DNA from: Mycolicibacterium flavescens
GTDB lineage: Bacteria; Actinomycetota; Actinomycetes; Mycobacteriales; Mycobacteriaceae
DNA: 64,000 bases
Assembly: GCF_001722335.1 (NCBI RefSeq)
Contig: NZ_MIHA01000026.1
Span: 4,952 to 68,951 of the forward strand
Direction of reading: 5' to 3'
Shown: positions 37,640-49,340 of the stretch, piece after piece
How positions within the stretch are numbered: the stretch's first letter is position 1
Layout: each line of letters starts with the position of its first letter
Program-made: the position numbers and the translations under genes
Notes under the pieces: model-generated
Databases searched by the model: none
Seen by the model: only the letters and a program-made list of their open reading frames with translations
Told to the model about the DNA's origin: nothing

Positions 37640-39087
37640 CGCGCCCCCGGCCGGCCCGGTGCGCCGCGGTTGGCCCGGTCCCGCAGGGCGTCGAGGATCT
37701 CGCCGCCGAGCATGGTCACGTCACCGGCACCCATGGTCACGACGACGTCGCCGGCGTCGGCGACCGCGGCCACCTGCGCGGCGACGGCCGAGAAGTCCGG
37801 AATGTAGGTCACCGGCTTGGTGACGTGTTCGACGACGCTGGCGCCGCTGATGCCGGGGATCGGCTGTTCGCGCGCGGCATAGACGTCGAGGACGAACACC
37901 ACATCCGCCGCGGACAGCGCGACACCGAACTCCTTGGCGAAAGTCTCTGTGCGCGAGTACAAGTGCGGCTGGAACACGACGATCGCCCGGCCCCCGGACT
38001 CGCCGGCCAACGTGCGCACCGCACTCAACGCGGCGGCCACCTTCGTCGGGTGGTGCGCATAGTCGTCGAAAACCCGCACGCCGAGCGCGGTGCCGACCAG
38101 TTCGAAACGGCGCCGCACCCCTTCGAAGGAGGCCAGTGCGTCGAGCACCGCGTCCACCGGTGCGCCGACCTCGACCGCGGCCAGCAGCGCCGCCAGCGCA
38201 TTGAGCGCCATGTGCCGTCCGGGCACGGCCAGCCGCATGGTGCGCGGTTGCGCCTCCCCGGCCAGCTGCACCGTGGCCACCGCCTCGGTACCGTGCTGCT
38301 CCCAGTCGAGCAGCGCCCCGGCCAGGTCGTCGCCGGCGCTGCCGTACCGCAGCACCCGGATGCCCAGTGCGGCGGTGCGGTCGGCCAGTGCCGCGGCGCC
38401 CGGGTCGTCGACGCAGGCCACCAGCGTCCCGCCGGGGCGCAGGCGTTCGATGAACGCGTCGAACACGTCGACGTAGGCCTGCACGCTGCCGAAGAAATCC
38501 AGGTGGTCGGCCTCGATGTTGGTCACCACCGCGATGTCGGGGGTGTATTCGAGCAGCGAGCCGTCACTCTCGTCGGCCTCGGCCACGAAGTACCGGCCGC
38601 TGCCGTGGTGGGCGTTGGTGCCCGCCGCGCCGAGCTCACCGCCGACGGCGAACGACGGGTCGAATCCGCTGTGCTGCAACGCCACGATCAGCATCGACGT
38701 CGTGGTGGTCTTTCCTGCGGTGCCGGTCACCATCAGCGTGGTGTCTCCGGTCATCAGCTTGGCCAGCACGACGGGCCGCAGGATCACCGGGATTCCGCGG
38801 CGGCGCGCCTCGACCAGTTCGGGGTTGGTCTTGGGGATCGCGGCATACGTCGTCACCACCGCGCTCGGTCCGCCCGGCAGCAGGTCCAGCGACGCGGGAT
38901 CGTGACCGATCCGGATCGCCGCGCCGCGGGCCCGCAGCGCGGCCACCGCGCGCGACTCCTTGGCGTCCGACCCCGAGACCAGCCCGCCGCGGTCGACCAG
39001 GATGCGCGCGATCCCGGACATCCCCGCGCCGCCGATACCGACCATGTGCACCCGCCGCAGCTCCTCCGGCAGCGAATTCTCGGTCAC
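37636..39087 (-). CDS. murC: UDP-N-acetylmuramate-L-alanine ligase
   Basis: A 483-residue Mur ligase that adds L-Ala to UDP-MurNAc (or the N-glycolyl form made by mycobacteria) with ATP. Visible are the Rossmann start [17 protein letters not shown] loop [14 protein letters not shown] (near 113-126), EADESDGS, and the C-domain [13 protein letters not shown] 39087 overlaps the murG stop (GTGA), and the 3' end overlaps ftsQ. It is cytosolic and works before MurD. Confidence 0.97.
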   Translation of the reverse strand: MTENSLPEELRRVHMVGIGGAGMSGIARILVDRGGLVSGSDAKESRAVAALRARGAAIRIGHDPASLDLLPGGPSAVVTTYAAIPKTNPELVEARRRGIPVILRPVVLAKLMTGDTTLMVTGTAGKTTTTSMLIVALQHSGFDPSFAVGGELGAAGTNAHHGSGRYFVAEADESDGSLLEYTPDIAVVTNIEADHLDFFGSVQAYVDVFDAFIERLRPGGTLVACVDDPGAAALADRTAALGIRVLRYGSAGDDLAGALLDWEQHGTEAVATVQLAGEAQPRTMRLAVPGRHMALNALAALLAAVEVGAPVDAVLDALASFEGVRRRFELVGTALGVRVFDDYAHHPTKVAAALSAVRTLAGESGGRAIVVFQPHLYSRTETFAKEFGVALSAADVVFVLDVYAAREQPIPGISGASVVEHVTKPVTYIPDFSAVAAQVAAVADAGDVVVTMGAGDVTMLGGEILDALRDRANRGAPGRPGAR

Positions 39088-40247
39088 GGCAACCGCTTTC
39101 GACCACTCGCCTGGGCGACCTCCAGCGCGATCTCGGCCACCCGCTGAGCGGCGTCGCGGTGTCCGGCCATGGCCGCGGCCGCCGTCATCGCCTGCAACCG
39201 GTCGCTGTCGCTGAGCAGGTTCACCACGGTCTCGGCGACGAACACCGGCGACAGGTCGGCGTCGTCGACCAGGACTCCCCCGCCCGCGTTGACCACCGGC
39301 TGTGCGTTGAGGCGCTGTTCACCGTTGCCGATCGGCAGCGGCACGTACACCGCGGGCAGGCCGATCGCGGTCAGCTCGGCGACCGTCATCGCCCCGGACC
39401 GGCAGATCGCGAGATCGGCTGCGGCGTAGGCGAGGTCCATCCGGTTCAGGTACGGCACCGCCACGTACGGCGGATCGCCGTCGGCGGCGGCGGGCAGGTC
39501 CAGCGTGTTCTTCGGGCCGTGCGCGTGCAGCACCGAGATACCGGCGGCGGCAAGGTCTTCGGCGGCTGCGGACACCGCGCGGTTGAGCGACTGCGCGCCC
39601 TGCGAGCCACCGAACACCAGCAGCACCCGGGCGTCCGGCGCGAATCCGAAATGCTCGCGGGCCTGCGCGCGCAGCGCCGCGCGGTCCAACGACGTGATCG
39701 CCGACCGCACCGGCACACCGACGACCTCGACCGGGCCGAGGCCGGGGTCGGCCACCGCCGAGAGCACCCGCTGCGCCGAGCGCGCACCGAGCCGGTTGGC
39801 CCAGCCCGCGCTGGCGTTCGCCTCGTGCACCACCACCGGCACCCGCCTGCCGCGCCGGATGCTGCGCGACGCCAGGTAGGCCGGCACCGCGACGTAACCG
39901 CCGAAACCGATGATCACGTCGGCGTCGACATCGTCGAGTACCGCGCGGGTCTGACGGACGGCGCGCCGCACCCGCACGGGCAGCCGCACCAGGTCACCGG
40001 TCAGCTTGCGCGGCAGTGGCACGGGCGTGATCAGTTCGAGGTGGTATCCGCGTTCGGGGACCAGCCGGGTCTCCAGACCGCGCTCGGTGCCCAGCGCGGT
40101 GATGCGGACCTGCGGGTCGAGCGCGGTGAGCGCATCGGCCACCGCCATCGCCGGTTCCACGTGCCCTGCCGTGCCACCGCCCGCGAGAAGGACAGATATC
40201 CCCCGGTCACCTCGGCTCCGGAGGCCGGATCTCCCGCGGTCGTTCAC
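39084..40247 (-). CDS. murG: UDP-GlcNAc:lipid I N-acetylglucosaminyltransferase
   Basis: A 387-residue GT28 glycosyltransferase on the inner face of the membrane that makes lipid II. The N-terminal glycine loop [41 protein letters not shown] and the UDP-GlcNAc site [10 protein letters not shown] plus [17 protein letters not shown] are all intact. GTG 40247 overlaps the ftsW stop (GTGA). A slightly later start is possible, because the first 16 residues are basic and poorly conserved. Confidence 0.97.
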   Translation of the reverse strand: MNDRGRSGLRSRGDRGISVLLAGGGTAGHVEPAMAVADALTALDPQVRITALGTERGLETRLVPERGYHLELITPVPLPRKLTGDLVRLPVRVRRAVRQTRAVLDDVDADVIIGFGGYVAVPAYLASRSIRRGRRVPVVVHEANASAGWANRLGARSAQRVLSAVADPGLGPVEVVGVPVRSAITSLDRAALRAQAREHFGFAPDARVLLVFGGSQGAQSLNRAVSAAAEDLAAAGISVLHAHGPKNTLDLPAAADGDPPYVAVPYLNRMDLAYAAADLAICRSGAMTVAELTAIGLPAVYVPLPIGNGEQRLNAQPVVNAGGGVLVDDADLSPVFVAETVVNLLSDSDRLQAMTAAAAMAGHRDAAQRVAEIALEVAQASGRKRLP

Positions 40248-41806
40248 CCGTAACGCTGACCTTCCAATGTTCGCCGCCTGCTTGCGTCCGTACGGCCGCC
40301 TCCATGATGCCTTGAGGCCCGCACCGGCTTACCGGCCGTCTGGGGTTTGCGGCGGTCGCCCGACGGTTGCCGACGCGCGGGCTTGGTCTGTTTCTTGGCC
40401 TGTTTCTGGGCCGTGGGGCTCGCCGCGGCCGTGCGCGAACGTTTCTTGGGTTCGGCGCGTTTCTTGGCGTCGCGGGTCCGCAGCCGGTCGCGCACCGCCT
40501 CGGTGCGCGTCGGCACATACGGCGCAGGCAGCGGCAGCCGCAGCAGCTTGTTGACCCGGTCACCCTGCCCGGCCCGCAGCGCGGCCACCGCCTCGGGTTC
40601 GTGTCGGGCCGCGTTGGCCATGATGCCGATGATCAAGAGCGTTGTCGCCGTTGATGTTCCACCCGCCGAGATCAACGGCAGCTGCAGGCCGGTGACCGGC
40701 AGGAGGCCGACGACGTAGCCGACGTTGATGAAGACCTGGCCCATGATCCACAGCGTGGTGGTCGCGGTCAGCAGCCGCAGGAACGGATCGGCCGAGCGGC
40801 GCGCGATCCGCATCCCGGTGTAGGCGAACAGCCCGAACAGGCACAGCAGGCCGGCCGCGCCGATGAAGCCCAGTTCCTCGCCGATGATCGCGAAGATGAA
40901 GTCGTTGTGGGCGTTGGGCAGGTAGTTCCATTTGGCCGCGCCCTGGCCGAGGCCGTCGCCGAACACACCGCCGTTGGCCAGCGCGAAGCGCGCCTGGCGG
41001 GCCTGGTACCCCGAGCCCTGGGCGTCGGCGGCCGGGTTCAGCCAGGACTGCACGCGCGCCGACCGGTAGCCCTCGACCATCGCCAGCACCGCGGCCGACA
41101 CCACGACCATGAACAGCGACGACACGAACACCCGAAGCGGCAGGCCCGCGTACCACAGCAGGCCCAGCAGGATGATGCCCATCGACACGGTCTGACCCAG
41201 GTCGGGCTGGGCGACGATGAGTGCCAGCGCGATGAACGCCGCGGGCACCAGCGGGATCAGCATCTCGCGCAGCGACGCGCGTTCCATGCGGCGGGCGGCC
41301 AGCAGGTGCGCACCCCAGATCGCGAACGCGATCTTGGCCAGTTCCGACGGCTGCATGGAGAATCCGGCGACGACGAACCAGCCGCGAGACCCGTTGGCCT
41401 CGGTGCCGATTCCGGGGATCAGCACCAACACCAGAAGCACGATGGTGAGCGCGAAGCCGGAGAACGCCAGATTGCGCATCAGCTGTACGGGCACGCGCAT
41501 CGCGACGTAGAACCCGAACAGTCCGATCACCGTCCAGAGCACCTGCTTGGCGAACACCGACCAGGGCGAGCCGTCCTGGTCGTAGGAGTAGACCCCGGAT
41601 GCCGAGAGCACCATCGTCAGGCCGAGCGTGGTGAGCAGGGCGACCACGGCGATGATGAGGTGGAACGAGGTCATCGGCCGGCCCAGCCAGGCGCCGAACC
41701 GGGTGCGTGGGCCGCGGGTTTCGGTGGCCGCCGGGTCGGCACCGGCCGGCGGTTCGGTGTCGGCACCCGATCTGCGCAGCCGCAGCCGGGTCAGGATGGC
41801 GCTCAC
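40244..41806 (-). CDS. ftsW: Septal peptidoglycan polymerase FtsW (SEDS family)
   Basis: A 520-residue SEDS glycosyltransferase with about ten membrane segments. Signatures include [27 protein letters not shown], the essential Asp region, [19 protein letters not shown] and [10 protein letters not shown]. It polymerises lipid II with its partner PbpB. The C-terminal ~90 residues are an unusually basic Lys/Arg/Gln-rich tail ([19 protein letters not shown] and onward), predicted cytoplasmic. GTG 41806 lies 2 bases after murD; the 3' end overlaps murG. Confidence 0.96.
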   Translation of the reverse strand: MSAILTRLRLRRSGADTEPPAGADPAATETRGPRTRFGAWLGRPMTSFHLIIAVVALLTTLGLTMVLSASGVYSYDQDGSPWSVFAKQVLWTVIGLFGFYVAMRVPVQLMRNLAFSGFALTIVLLVLVLIPGIGTEANGSRGWFVVAGFSMQPSELAKIAFAIWGAHLLAARRMERASLREMLIPLVPAAFIALALIVAQPDLGQTVSMGIILLGLLWYAGLPLRVFVSSLFMVVVSAAVLAMVEGYRSARVQSWLNPAADAQGSGYQARQARFALANGGVFGDGLGQGAAKWNYLPNAHNDFIFAIIGEELGFIGAAGLLCLFGLFAYTGMRIARRSADPFLRLLTATTTLWIMGQVFINVGYVVGLLPVTGLQLPLISAGGTSTATTLLIIGIMANAARHEPEAVAALRAGQGDRVNKLLRLPLPAPYVPTRTEAVRDRLRTRDAKKRAEPKKRSRTAAASPTAQKQAKKQTKPARRQPSGDRRKPQTAGKPVRASRHHGGGRTDASRRRTLEGQRYG

Positions 41807-41808
41807 CG

Positions 41809-43272
41809 CTACCGGCTCAGCGTGCGCACGGCATCGGCGAACGCGTCCCCGCGGTGGCTGTACCCGCTGAACTGGTCGAACGACGCGCCCGCCGGGGCCA
41901 GCAAAACCGTGTCTCCGGGGCCGGCGAGGTCGCGGGCGGCGGCCACGGCCGCGCGCATGATGGCGTCCCCGGATGCCTCGTCGTCCACTTTGATCACACG
42001 AGTAACAGAACCAACTTGCGCCTCAGTTGTCCCTTGCACCCCAAAATCCTCCCCCGTCACAACCTCGATGACGGGGACATCCGGGGCGTGTCGCGATAAC
42101 GCCTCGGCGATCAGCGCGCGGTCCCGCCCGATCAGCACCGCTGCGACCAGCCGGTTTGCCTGCGCCGCGACCAGTTCGTCGACCGAGGCGCCCTTGAGCA
42201 TGCCGCCGGCCAGCCACACCACCCGCGGATACGCGGCGATCGACGACTGCGCGGCGTGCGGGTTCGTCGCCTTGGAGTCGTCGACGTAGGTGACCGCGTC
42301 GACGACACCGACCACCTCGGCGCGGTGCCTGCCGACCCGAAAGTCCGCCAGCGCGTCGGCGATCGCCGACGGGGCGACGTCGACCGCGCGGGCCAGCGCG
42401 GCCGCGGCCAGGGCGTCGAGGATGCCGACCGGCCCGGCTACCGGGATTGTCGCGGTGTCGGCCAGCGTGACGCGGTCGCCGAACGCGCGGTCGACGAGCG
42501 CGCCGTCGACCACCCCGAGTTCGCCCGCGGCGGGCGCGCCGAGCCGGAACCCCACGCGGGTGCCGGCCGCGGCGGTGTCGAGCAGCCCGGCGGCCACCGG
42601 GTCGTCGAGGCCGACGACCGCGACCCGCCCGTCGAGCACCCGGGCCTTGTCCCGGGCGTAGGCGGCCATCGAACCGTGCCAGTCGAGGTGGTCCTCGGCG
42701 ACGTTGAGCACCACCCCGGCGTCGGGCCGCAGCGACGGCGCCCAGTGCAGCTGGAAGCTCGACAGCTCCAAGGCCAGCAGTTCCGACGGTTCGGGCAGCA
42801 CGTCGAGGACCGGGTTGCCGATGTTGCCGCACAGCACCGCCCGCCGCCCGGCCGCGACCAGCATCGCGTGCAGCATCGACGTCGTCGTGGTCTTACCGTT
42901 GGTTCCGGTGACGACCAGCCAGCGCCGCGGCGGGCCGAACCAGCCGGCCGCGTCGAGTCGCCACGCCAGCTCCACATCGCCCCAGATCGGCACCCCGGCG
43001 GCGGCCGCGGCGGCCAGCACCGGGGTGGTCGGCGCGAAACCGGGGCTGGTGACGACGAGCGCGTAGTCACCGATGGTGGCCTGCGCCTCGGCTGTGGTGA
43101 CGACGGTGGCGGGGGTGATCAGCCGCTGCAGCGCCAGCGGATCGTCGTCGCAGATGGTCAACCGCACACCGGTCGGTTCGAGGACCGCGCTGACCGACCG
43201 GCCGGTGAGCCCGGCCCCGGTCACCAGCACCCGCGCGCCGGGCCGAAGCGGCGCCACCTCCACGTCAGGCAC
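41809..43272 (-). CDS. murD: UDP-N-acetylmuramoyl-L-alanine-D-glutamate ligase
   Basis: A 487-residue Mur ligase adding D-Glu. The N-domain has [18 protein letters not shown], the ATP loop is [14 protein letters not shown] (near 121-134), and [30 protein letters not shown] and [10 protein letters not shown] follow in family order. GTG 43272 overlaps mraY by 8 bases. ftsW follows 2 bases after the stop. Confidence 0.96.
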   Translation of the reverse strand: MPDVEVAPLRPGARVLVTGAGLTGRSVSAVLEPTGVRLTICDDDPLALQRLITPATVVTTAEAQATIGDYALVVTSPGFAPTTPVLAAAAAAGVPIWGDVELAWRLDAAGWFGPPRRWLVVTGTNGKTTTTSMLHAMLVAAGRRAVLCGNIGNPVLDVLPEPSELLALELSSFQLHWAPSLRPDAGVVLNVAEDHLDWHGSMAAYARDKARVLDGRVAVVGLDDPVAAGLLDTAAAGTRVGFRLGAPAAGELGVVDGALVDRAFGDRVTLADTATIPVAGPVGILDALAAAALARAVDVAPSAIADALADFRVGRHRAEVVGVVDAVTYVDDSKATNPHAAQSSIAAYPRVVWLAGGMLKGASVDELVAAQANRLVAAVLIGRDRALIAEALSRHAPDVPVIEVVTGEDFGVQGTTEAQVGSVTRVIKVDDEASGDAIMRAAVAAARDLAGPGDTVLLAPAGASFDQFSGYSHRGDAFADAVRTLSR

Positions 43273-44344
43273 CGACCGCGGTCAGCCATTCGCTGTAGAA
43301 CAGCGCGACGCCCAGCCCGCAGGCGATCGCGGTGAGCAGCCAGAACCGGATGATCACCGTGGTCTCGGCCCAGCCCACCAACTCGAAGTGGTGGTGGAAC
43401 GGCGCCATCCGGAACACCCGCCGCCCGGTGGTGCGGAACGCCAGGATCTGCACGACCACCGAGACCACCTCGGCGACGAACAGCGCGCCGAGCACCACGG
43501 CGAGCATCTCGGTGCGGCTGGCCACCGACAACCCGGCGATGATCCCGCCCAGCGCCAGCGAGCCGGTGTCACCCATGAAGATCTTGGCCGGGGCGGCGTT
43601 CCACCACAGGAACCCGATACACGCGCCGGCCGTCGCGGCCGCGATGATCGCCAGGTCCAGCGGATCGCGCACGTTGTAGCAGCCCAGCCCGGGGTCGGTG
43701 GCGCACGCGTTGCGGAACTGCCAGAACGTGATCAGCACGTACGCCGCGCAGACCATCGCCATCGCGCCCGCGGCCAGCCCGTCGAGGCCGTCGGTGAAGT
43801 TCACCGCGTTCGACCACGCGCTCACCACGACGATGCAGAACAGCACGAACAGCGCCGGCGGCAGCGTCACGGTCGCGATCTCGCGCACATACGACAGTTC
43901 GGGGCTGCCCGGGGTCAGCCCGTCGGCGTTGCGGAACTGCAGGGCCAGCACCGCGAAGATCACCGCGGCGGCCAGGATGCCGACGGTCTTGGCGGTCTTG
44001 TTGAGTCCGAGGTTGCGCGCGCGGCGCAGTTTGATCAGGTCGTCGACGAAGCCGACGAGACCGAGCGCGGTGGCCAGGAACAGCACCAGAAGGCCCGACG
44101 CCGACGGGCCGCGGCCGTCGATCACCACGCCGACCAGATGCGTGCCCAGGTAGCTGGCCCAGATGCCGGCGACGATCGCGACGCCGCCCATCGACGGGGT
44201 GCCGCGCTTCTTGTGGTGGCTCGGCGGCCCGTCCTCGCGGATCTCGTGGCCGAAGCCCTGCCGGGTGAACAGCCTGATCAGCATCGGGGTGAGCAGGATG
44301 GACACCGTCAGCGCGATGCCGACGGCGATGAGGATCTGTCTCAT
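43265..44344 (-). CDS. mraY: Phospho-N-acetylmuramoyl-pentapeptide transferase (MraY/MurX)
   Basis: A 359-residue, ten-segment membrane enzyme that joins UDP-MurNAc-pentapeptide to decaprenyl phosphate, making lipid I; in mycobacteria it is usually called MurX. Visible are [55 protein letters not shown] and APFHHHFE. It has the same length as the M. tuberculosis protein. ATG 44344 overlaps the murF stop (ATGA). The frame upstream to 44503 is a shadow of murF. Confidence 0.97.
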   Translation of the reverse strand: MRQILIAVGIALTVSILLTPMLIRLFTRQGFGHEIREDGPPSHHKKRGTPSMGGVAIVAGIWASYLGTHLVGVVIDGRGPSASGLLVLFLATALGLVGFVDDLIKLRRARNLGLNKTAKTVGILAAAVIFAVLALQFRNADGLTPGSPELSYVREIATVTLPPALFVLFCIVVVSAWSNAVNFTDGLDGLAAGAMAMVCAAYVLITFWQFRNACATDPGLGCYNVRDPLDLAIIAAATAGACIGFLWWNAAPAKIFMGDTGSLALGGIIAGLSVASRTEMLAVVLGALFVAEVVSVVVQILAFRTTGRRVFRMAPFHHHFELVGWAETTVIIRFWLLTAIACGLGVALFYSEWLTAVGA

Positions 44345-45828
44345 GCGGGCGGCCGATGGTCGTCGACCAGCGCCTCGGCCAGTGCACCCAGCCCGGCGGC
44401 GTTGGAGGCCTTCACCAGTACCACGTCGCCGGGCTGCAGTTCGGACCGCAACAGGTCCAGCGCGGCGTCGGCGTCGTCGACCATGGTGGCCTCGGCGCCC
44501 CATGATCCTTCCATCACGGCGCCGTGGTGCATGGCGCTCATAGTCCTCCCGGTTCCGACGACGACCAGTCGAGAGACATCTAAGCGCACGGCCAGTCGGC
44601 CGATGCTGTCATGTTCGGATATCGCGTCGTCGCCGAGTTCGGCCATCTCGCCGAGCACGGCCCAGCTCCGCCGTCTTCCCCCGCCTTCACGGGCCATCCA
44701 GGCCAGCGCCTTGAGCCCGGCGCGCATCGAGTCGGGGTTGGCGTTGTAGGCGTCGTTGATCACCGTGACGCCGTCGTCGCGGGTGCTGACCGCCATGCGG
44801 TGCCGCGACACCGGTCCGGCGGCGGCCAGCGCCGTCGACACCTGGTGCACCGAGGCACCGCACTCGAGCGCGACGGCCGCCGCGCACAGCGCGTTGGACA
44901 CCTGGTGGTCGCCGTGCACGGCGAGCGCGACGTCGGCCTGTCCGGCGCCGGCGTGCAGGGTGAACCGCGGCCGGGCCAGCGCGTCGAGCGTCACCGCATC
45001 GGCCCACACGTCGGCGCGCTCGCTTCGCGACACCCGCACCACCCGCGCCGCGGTGAGCTCGGCCATCGCGGCCACCGCGCTGTCGTCGACGTTGAGTACC
45101 ACCGCGCCGGTCTCCGGAACTGCCTGCGGCAGTTCACCTTTCGTTGCCGCGATGGCCTCGCGCGAGCCGAACTCGCCGAGGTGCGCGGTGCCCACGTTCA
45201 GCACGACGGCGATCGACGGCGGCGCGATCGCGGCCAGCGCGGCGATGTTGCCGCGGTGCCGCGCCGACATCTCCAGCACCAGGTAGTCCGTCGAGCGCGT
45301 CGCGCGCAGCACCGTCCACGGGTGGCCGAGTTCGTTGTTGAACGACCCCGGCGGCGCCACCACCTCGCCGAGCGGGGCGAGCACCGCGGCGACCAGGTCC
45401 TTGGTCGAGGTCTTACCGGACGACCCGGTGATCCCGATGATCGTCAGTCCGTCGGCGACCAGTTCGGCGGCCACCGCGGCGGCCAGCTTCGCCAGCGCGG
45501 CCAGCACCGCGGCCCCGGACCCGTCGGTGTCGTGTTCGAGCACCCCGGCGCCGCTTCGCGTGGGGGTCGGTTCGACGACGACGGCCGGCACGCCGACCGG
45601 CCGCGCCGCCAGCACGGCCGCGGCGCCGGCCTGCACGGCGGCCGCGGCGAAGTCGTGCCCGTCGGAGCGGGCGCCGGGCAGCGCGAGGAACAGCCCGCCC
45701 GGGGTGACCGCGCGCGAGTCGAACTCGACGGTGCCGGTGATGCGCGTGTTCTCGGCCTGCTCGGCGCTGATGTCGACGAGACGGCCGCCGACGATCTCGG
45801 CGATCTGGGCGAGCGTGAAGTCGATCAT
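44341..45828 (-). CDS. murF: UDP-N-acetylmuramoyl-tripeptide-D-alanyl-D-alanine ligase
   Basis: A 495-residue Mur ligase that completes the pentapeptide with D-Ala-D-Ala. It begins [17 protein letters not shown], has the ATP loop [14 protein letters not shown] (near 130), [23 protein letters not shown] and [14 protein letters not shown] 45828 overlaps the murE stop (ATGA) and is preferred over the longer frame to 45858. The Ala-rich insert near residues 75-105 is poorly conserved. Confidence 0.96.
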   Translation of the reverse strand: MIDFTLAQIAEIVGGRLVDISAEQAENTRITGTVEFDSRAVTPGGLFLALPGARSDGHDFAAAAVQAGAAAVLAARPVGVPAVVVEPTPTRSGAGVLEHDTDGSGAAVLAALAKLAAAVAAELVADGLTIIGITGSSGKTSTKDLVAAVLAPLGEVVAPPGSFNNELGHPWTVLRATRSTDYLVLEMSARHRGNIAALAAIAPPSIAVVLNVGTAHLGEFGSREAIAATKGELPQAVPETGAVVLNVDDSAVAAMAELTAARVVRVSRSERADVWADAVTLDALARPRFTLHAGAGQADVALAVHGDHQVSNALCAAAVALECGASVHQVSTALAAAGPVSRHRMAVSTRDDGVTVINDAYNANPDSMRAGLKALAWMAREGGGRRRSWAVLGEMAELGDDAISEHDSIGRLAVRLDVSRLVVVGTGRTMSAMHHGAVMEGSWGAEATMVDDADAALDLLRSELQPGDVVLVKASNAAGLGALAEALVDDHRPPA

Positions 45829-47348
45829 GCGCGGTGTCCTGCCGCCTCGAGGGCACAACCCAGTTCCGTCCGGTCGTCGAACGGCCGGGTCTGCCCGCGT
45901 GCCGTCTGCCCGGCCTCATGGCCCTTGCCAGCGACCAGCACGACGTCACCGGCGCGGGCCCAGGTGACCGCGTGTTCGATCGCGGCGCGGCGGTCCCCGA
46001 TCTCGACGGTCTCCCCCGGCCCGTCGGCCGCACCCGCGACGATCGCGGCCCGGATCGCGCCCGGATCCTCGTCGCGCGGGTTGTCGTCGGTGACCACGAC
46101 CAGGTCGGCCAGTTCGGCGGCGACGCGGCCCATCGGTGCGCGCTTACCGGGATCCCGGTTGCCGCCCGCACCGAGCACCACCGCGATCCGGCCGTCGGTC
46201 TGGGCCCGCAGCGTCTCCAGCACCGCCTGCAGCGCGCCGGGTTTGTGCGCGTAGTCGACCAGCGCCAGAAACGGCTGCCCGCGCTCGACGGCCTCGAGCC
46301 GGCCGGGCACCGTCGCGGTGCGCAGCCCCGGCGCCGCCTGTTCCGGAGACACCCCGACCGCGTCCAGCACCGCGGCCGCCAGCAGGCAGTTGGCCACGTT
46401 GTAGCGGCCCGGCAGACCGATCCGCAGCCCGTGGTGCACACCGGCCCGGTCGACGACCGTGAACTCCTGGGCGCCGCGCTCGACGGCGCGGACCTCGTCG
46501 ACGCGCCAGTCGGCGTCGCGGCCCGTCGCGCTCACCGTCACCGGGGCCTCGGCCAGCCGCGCCATCTCGCGCCCGGCGTCGTCATCCACGCACACCACCG
46601 AAAGCTCGGCGCGCGTGGATGATTCGGGCCGGAACAGCCTCGCCTTGGCCTCGAAGTAGTCGCGCATCGTGGGATGGAAGTCCAGGTGGTCGCGGGACAG
46701 GTTGGTGAAACCGCCGACCGCGAACCGCACCCCGTCGACGCGGCCGAGGGACAGCGCGTGGCTGGACACCTCCATCACCACGGTGTCGACGCCCTGCTCG
46801 GCCATCGCGGCCAGCAGCGCCTGCAGGTCGGGGGCTTCGGGCGTGGTGAGCGCGCTGGTGTGGTCGCGTCCGTCGATGCGGATGCCGACGGTGCCGATCA
46901 GCCCGGCCACCCGGCCGGCCGCGCGCAGTCCCGCCTCGATGAGGTAGGTGGTGGTGGTCTTGCCCGAGGTGCCGGTCACCCCGATGACCCGCAACCGCTC
47001 GGAGGGGCGGCCGTACACGGTGGCCGCCACCTCCCCGAGGACCGTCCGCGGCGCCGGATGCACGAGCACCGGCACCGGAGCGTCGGCGCCGATGCGGGCC
47101 GACCCGTCCGGATCGGTGAGCACCGCGACCGCGCCGCGTTCCACCGCGGCGCGGGCGAACTCGGCGCCGTGGGCCGACGAACCCGGCAGCGCCGCGAACA
47201 GGTCGCCGGACCGCACATCCCGGTCCCGCAGCGTCACCCCGGTCACCCGGAGGTCAGGCGGTGCGACCCCACCGCCGGGCACCGCGCCGACCTGCTCGGC
47301 CAGCGCGGAAAGCGCGCTGCCGGCGGGATCTCGGGGTCGGCTGTTCAT
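45825..47348 (-). CDS. murE: UDP-N-acetylmuramoyl-L-alanyl-D-glutamate-2,6-diaminopimelate ligase
   Basis: A 507-residue Mur ligase adding meso-diaminopimelate, as shown by the selector motif DNPRDEDP near residue 400. The ATP loop is [14 protein letters not shown] (near 124-137); [26 protein letters not shown] and [10 protein letters not shown] are intact. ATG 47348 follows a TACTGT element by 9 bases, so a local promoter in the 57-base gap after pbpB is possible. The stop is coupled to murF. Confidence 0.96.
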   Translation of the reverse strand: MNSRPRDPAGSALSALAEQVGAVPGGGVAPPDLRVTGVTLRDRDVRSGDLFAALPGSSAHGAEFARAAVERGAVAVLTDPDGSARIGADAPVPVLVHPAPRTVLGEVAATVYGRPSERLRVIGVTGTSGKTTTTYLIEAGLRAAGRVAGLIGTVGIRIDGRDHTSALTTPEAPDLQALLAAMAEQGVDTVVMEVSSHALSLGRVDGVRFAVGGFTNLSRDHLDFHPTMRDYFEAKARLFRPESSTRAELSVVCVDDDAGREMARLAEAPVTVSATGRDADWRVDEVRAVERGAQEFTVVDRAGVHHGLRIGLPGRYNVANCLLAAAVLDAVGVSPEQAAPGLRTATVPGRLEAVERGQPFLALVDYAHKPGALQAVLETLRAQTDGRIAVVLGAGGNRDPGKRAPMGRVAAELADLVVVTDDNPRDEDPGAIRAAIVAGAADGPGETVEIGDRRAAIEHAVTWARAGDVVLVAGKGHEAGQTARGQTRPFDDRTELGCALEAAGHRA

Positions 47349-47405
47349 GGCGTTGACACAGTACCGGCCGGTGGGTCGCCGGCCGCTGGGCTGTCTGCCC
47401 GCGGG

Positions 47406-49340
47406 TCAGTCGGCCTGCAGCGTGAGCGGCGCGCCCGGATCGGCCGACAGCGGCACGTTTTCGCGCTGCAGCAGCCAGGCGCCGATGTTGTGGAACAGCG
47501 GCGCCACCGTGGTGCCCGGTTGTCCGTCGGCGGTGCGGTGCGGGTTGTCCATCATCACGGCGACGACGTAGCGCGGGTCGTCGGCGGGCAGGATCCCGGC
47601 GAACGAGATCCAGTAGACGTCGTCGTAGTAGCACCCGCAGCCCGGGTTGATCTGCTGCGCGGTGCCGGTCTTGCCGGCCACCTGGTAGCCCTCGACCGCG
47701 GCCTGCGAGCCGGTGCCCTGCTGGATTCCGCGCGGGTCGCGCTGCGTGGTCGCGCGCAGCATCTGCCGCACGGTCTGCGCGGTCTGCGCGGAGACCACCG
47801 GAATGCCCTCGGGCCGTGGTTCGTCGGTACGGGTGCCGTCCGGGGCGATCGTGGACTTCACCACGCGCGGCGGCACCCGCACGCCGTCGTTGGCGATGGC
47901 CTGATACATCCCGGCCAGCTGAAGCAGCGTCATCGAAAGACCCTGTCCGATCGGCAGGTTGGCGAACGTACTGCCCGACCACTGGTCGATCGGCGGCACC
48001 AGCCCGGCGCTCTCGCCCGGCAGTCCGACGCCGGTGCGCTGGCCGAGGCCGAACTTGCGCAGCATGTCGTAGAACCGCTGCTCGCCGAGCCGCTGGGCCA
48101 GCATCAGCGTGCCCACGTTCGAGGACTTACCAAAGATGCCGGTGGTGGTGTACGGCATCGTGCCGTGCTCCCAGGCGTCGCGGACGGTGACGCCGCCCAT
48201 GTGGATCGACCCGGGCACCTGCAGCACCTCGTCGGGCTGGGACAGCTTGTCCTCGATGACGGTCGCGGCGGTGACGATCTTGTTCACCGATCCCGGCTCA
48301 TACGGTGAGGACACCGAAGGGTTGCCCAGTTCGCGGTGCTCCTGGCGGCCGATGTCCTGGCTCGGGTCGAACGTGTTGTCGTTCGCCATCGCCAGTACCT
48401 CACCGGTTTTCGCGTCCAGCACCACACCCGAGACGTTCTTGGCGCCGGACAGGTTCTTGGCCTGTTGCACCTGCTGCTGGACGTAGAACTGGATGTCGTC
48501 GTCGATGGTGAGCATCACCGTCGAGCCGTCGACGGCGTCGTGGCGGTTGCGGTAGCTGCCGGGGATGACCACACCGTCGGAGCCGCGGTCGTAGGTGATC
48601 GAGCCGTCGGTGCCGGCCAGCACCGCGTCCATCGAGTCCTCGAGCCCGAGCAGGCCGTGGCCGTCCCAGTCGATCCCGCCGACGAGGTTGGCCGCCAGGG
48701 AACCGCCCGGGTACTGGCGCAGATCCTGGCGCTCGGAGCCGACTTCGGGGAACTTCTTGGTGATCGCGTCGGCGATGGCGGGGTCGACCGCGCGGGCGAG
48801 ATAGACGAACGTCTCGTTGCTCTTGAGCTTCTTGAGCACCGACGCGGAGTCCGGTTTGTTGTTGAGCCGCGCGGCGACCTCGTCGGCGATGTCGCGCAGC
48901 CTGCGGTCGGGCGCGGGCGCCTCGGTCGTCTTGGCCCTGGCTTCCTCCAACTGCTTGCGCACCTTGACCGGCTGGAAGGTCAGGGCCCGCGCCTCGATCG
49001 TGAACGCGAGCTTGTCGCTGTCGCGGTCGACGATCGATCCGCGGACCGCCTTGTCGACGTCGGTGACCTTGAGCTGGCTGGCCGCCTCCGCGCGCAGGCC
49101 CTCGGCACGCGGCACCTGCAGGTGGAACAGCTGACCGGCCGCGACGATCAGAACGAGGAAGATCGCGGCGTTGCCCACCCGGTGCCGGAACACGAACGAC
49201 GCACTGCGCAAACCGGTGTCGGTCATCGGCGCGCGGGTGCGCCGGGACTTGGCCGCGTGCTCCTGGCCGGCCGCGGCGGTGGTCTTGCGCCCGGGGGCCG
49301 ACGCGCCGCCGCCGCGACGTCCGCGCTCGGCGCGGCTCAT
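47406..49340 (-). CDS. pbpB: Penicillin-binding protein PbpB (FtsI/PBP3), septal transpeptidase
   Basis: A 644-residue class B PBP. A short cytoplasmic Arg-rich N-terminus and one membrane anchor (about 55-75) precede the dimerisation/PASTA-less pedestal and the transpeptidase domain. The penicillin-binding motifs are Ser351-Val-Asn-Lys354, SSN (near 405) and KTG at 557-559. It crosslinks septal peptidoglycan with FtsW. ATG 49340 overlaps the stop of the upstream FtsL-like gene (ATGA). Confidence 0.97.
   Translation of the reverse strand: MSRAERGRRGGGASAPGRKTTAAAGQEHAAKSRRTRAPMTDTGLRSASFVFRHRVGNAAIFLVLIVAAGQLFHLQVPRAEGLRAEAASQLKVTDVDKAVRGSIVDRDSDKLAFTIEARALTFQPVKVRKQLEEARAKTTEAPAPDRRLRDIADEVAARLNNKPDSASVLKKLKSNETFVYLARAVDPAIADAITKKFPEVGSERQDLRQYPGGSLAANLVGGIDWDGHGLLGLEDSMDAVLAGTDGSITYDRGSDGVVIPGSYRNRHDAVDGSTVMLTIDDDIQFYVQQQVQQAKNLSGAKNVSGVVLDAKTGEVLAMANDNTFDPSQDIGRQEHRELGNPSVSSPYEPGSVNKIVTAATVIEDKLSQPDEVLQVPGSIHMGGVTVRDAWEHGTMPYTTTGIFGKSSNVGTLMLAQRLGEQRFYDMLRKFGLGQRTGVGLPGESAGLVPPIDQWSGSTFANLPIGQGLSMTLLQLAGMYQAIANDGVRVPPRVVKSTIAPDGTRTDEPRPEGIPVVSAQTAQTVRQMLRATTQRDPRGIQQGTGSQAAVEGYQVAGKTGTAQQINPGCGCYYDDVYWISFAGILPADDPRYVVAVMMDNPHRTADGQPGTTVAPLFHNIGAWLLQRENVPLSADPGAPLTLQAD

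Noticed and set aside
47349..47405. A separate small gene between murE and pbpB
   Set aside because: The gap is only 57 bases with no start and ribosome site in frame; at most it holds a promoter.
46674..48308. Long open frame (544 codons) on the plus strand across murE and pbpB
   Set aside because: A high-GC shadow: composition is Arg/Gly/Val/His-rich with no motif, while murE and pbpB on the other strand show complete catalytic signatures.
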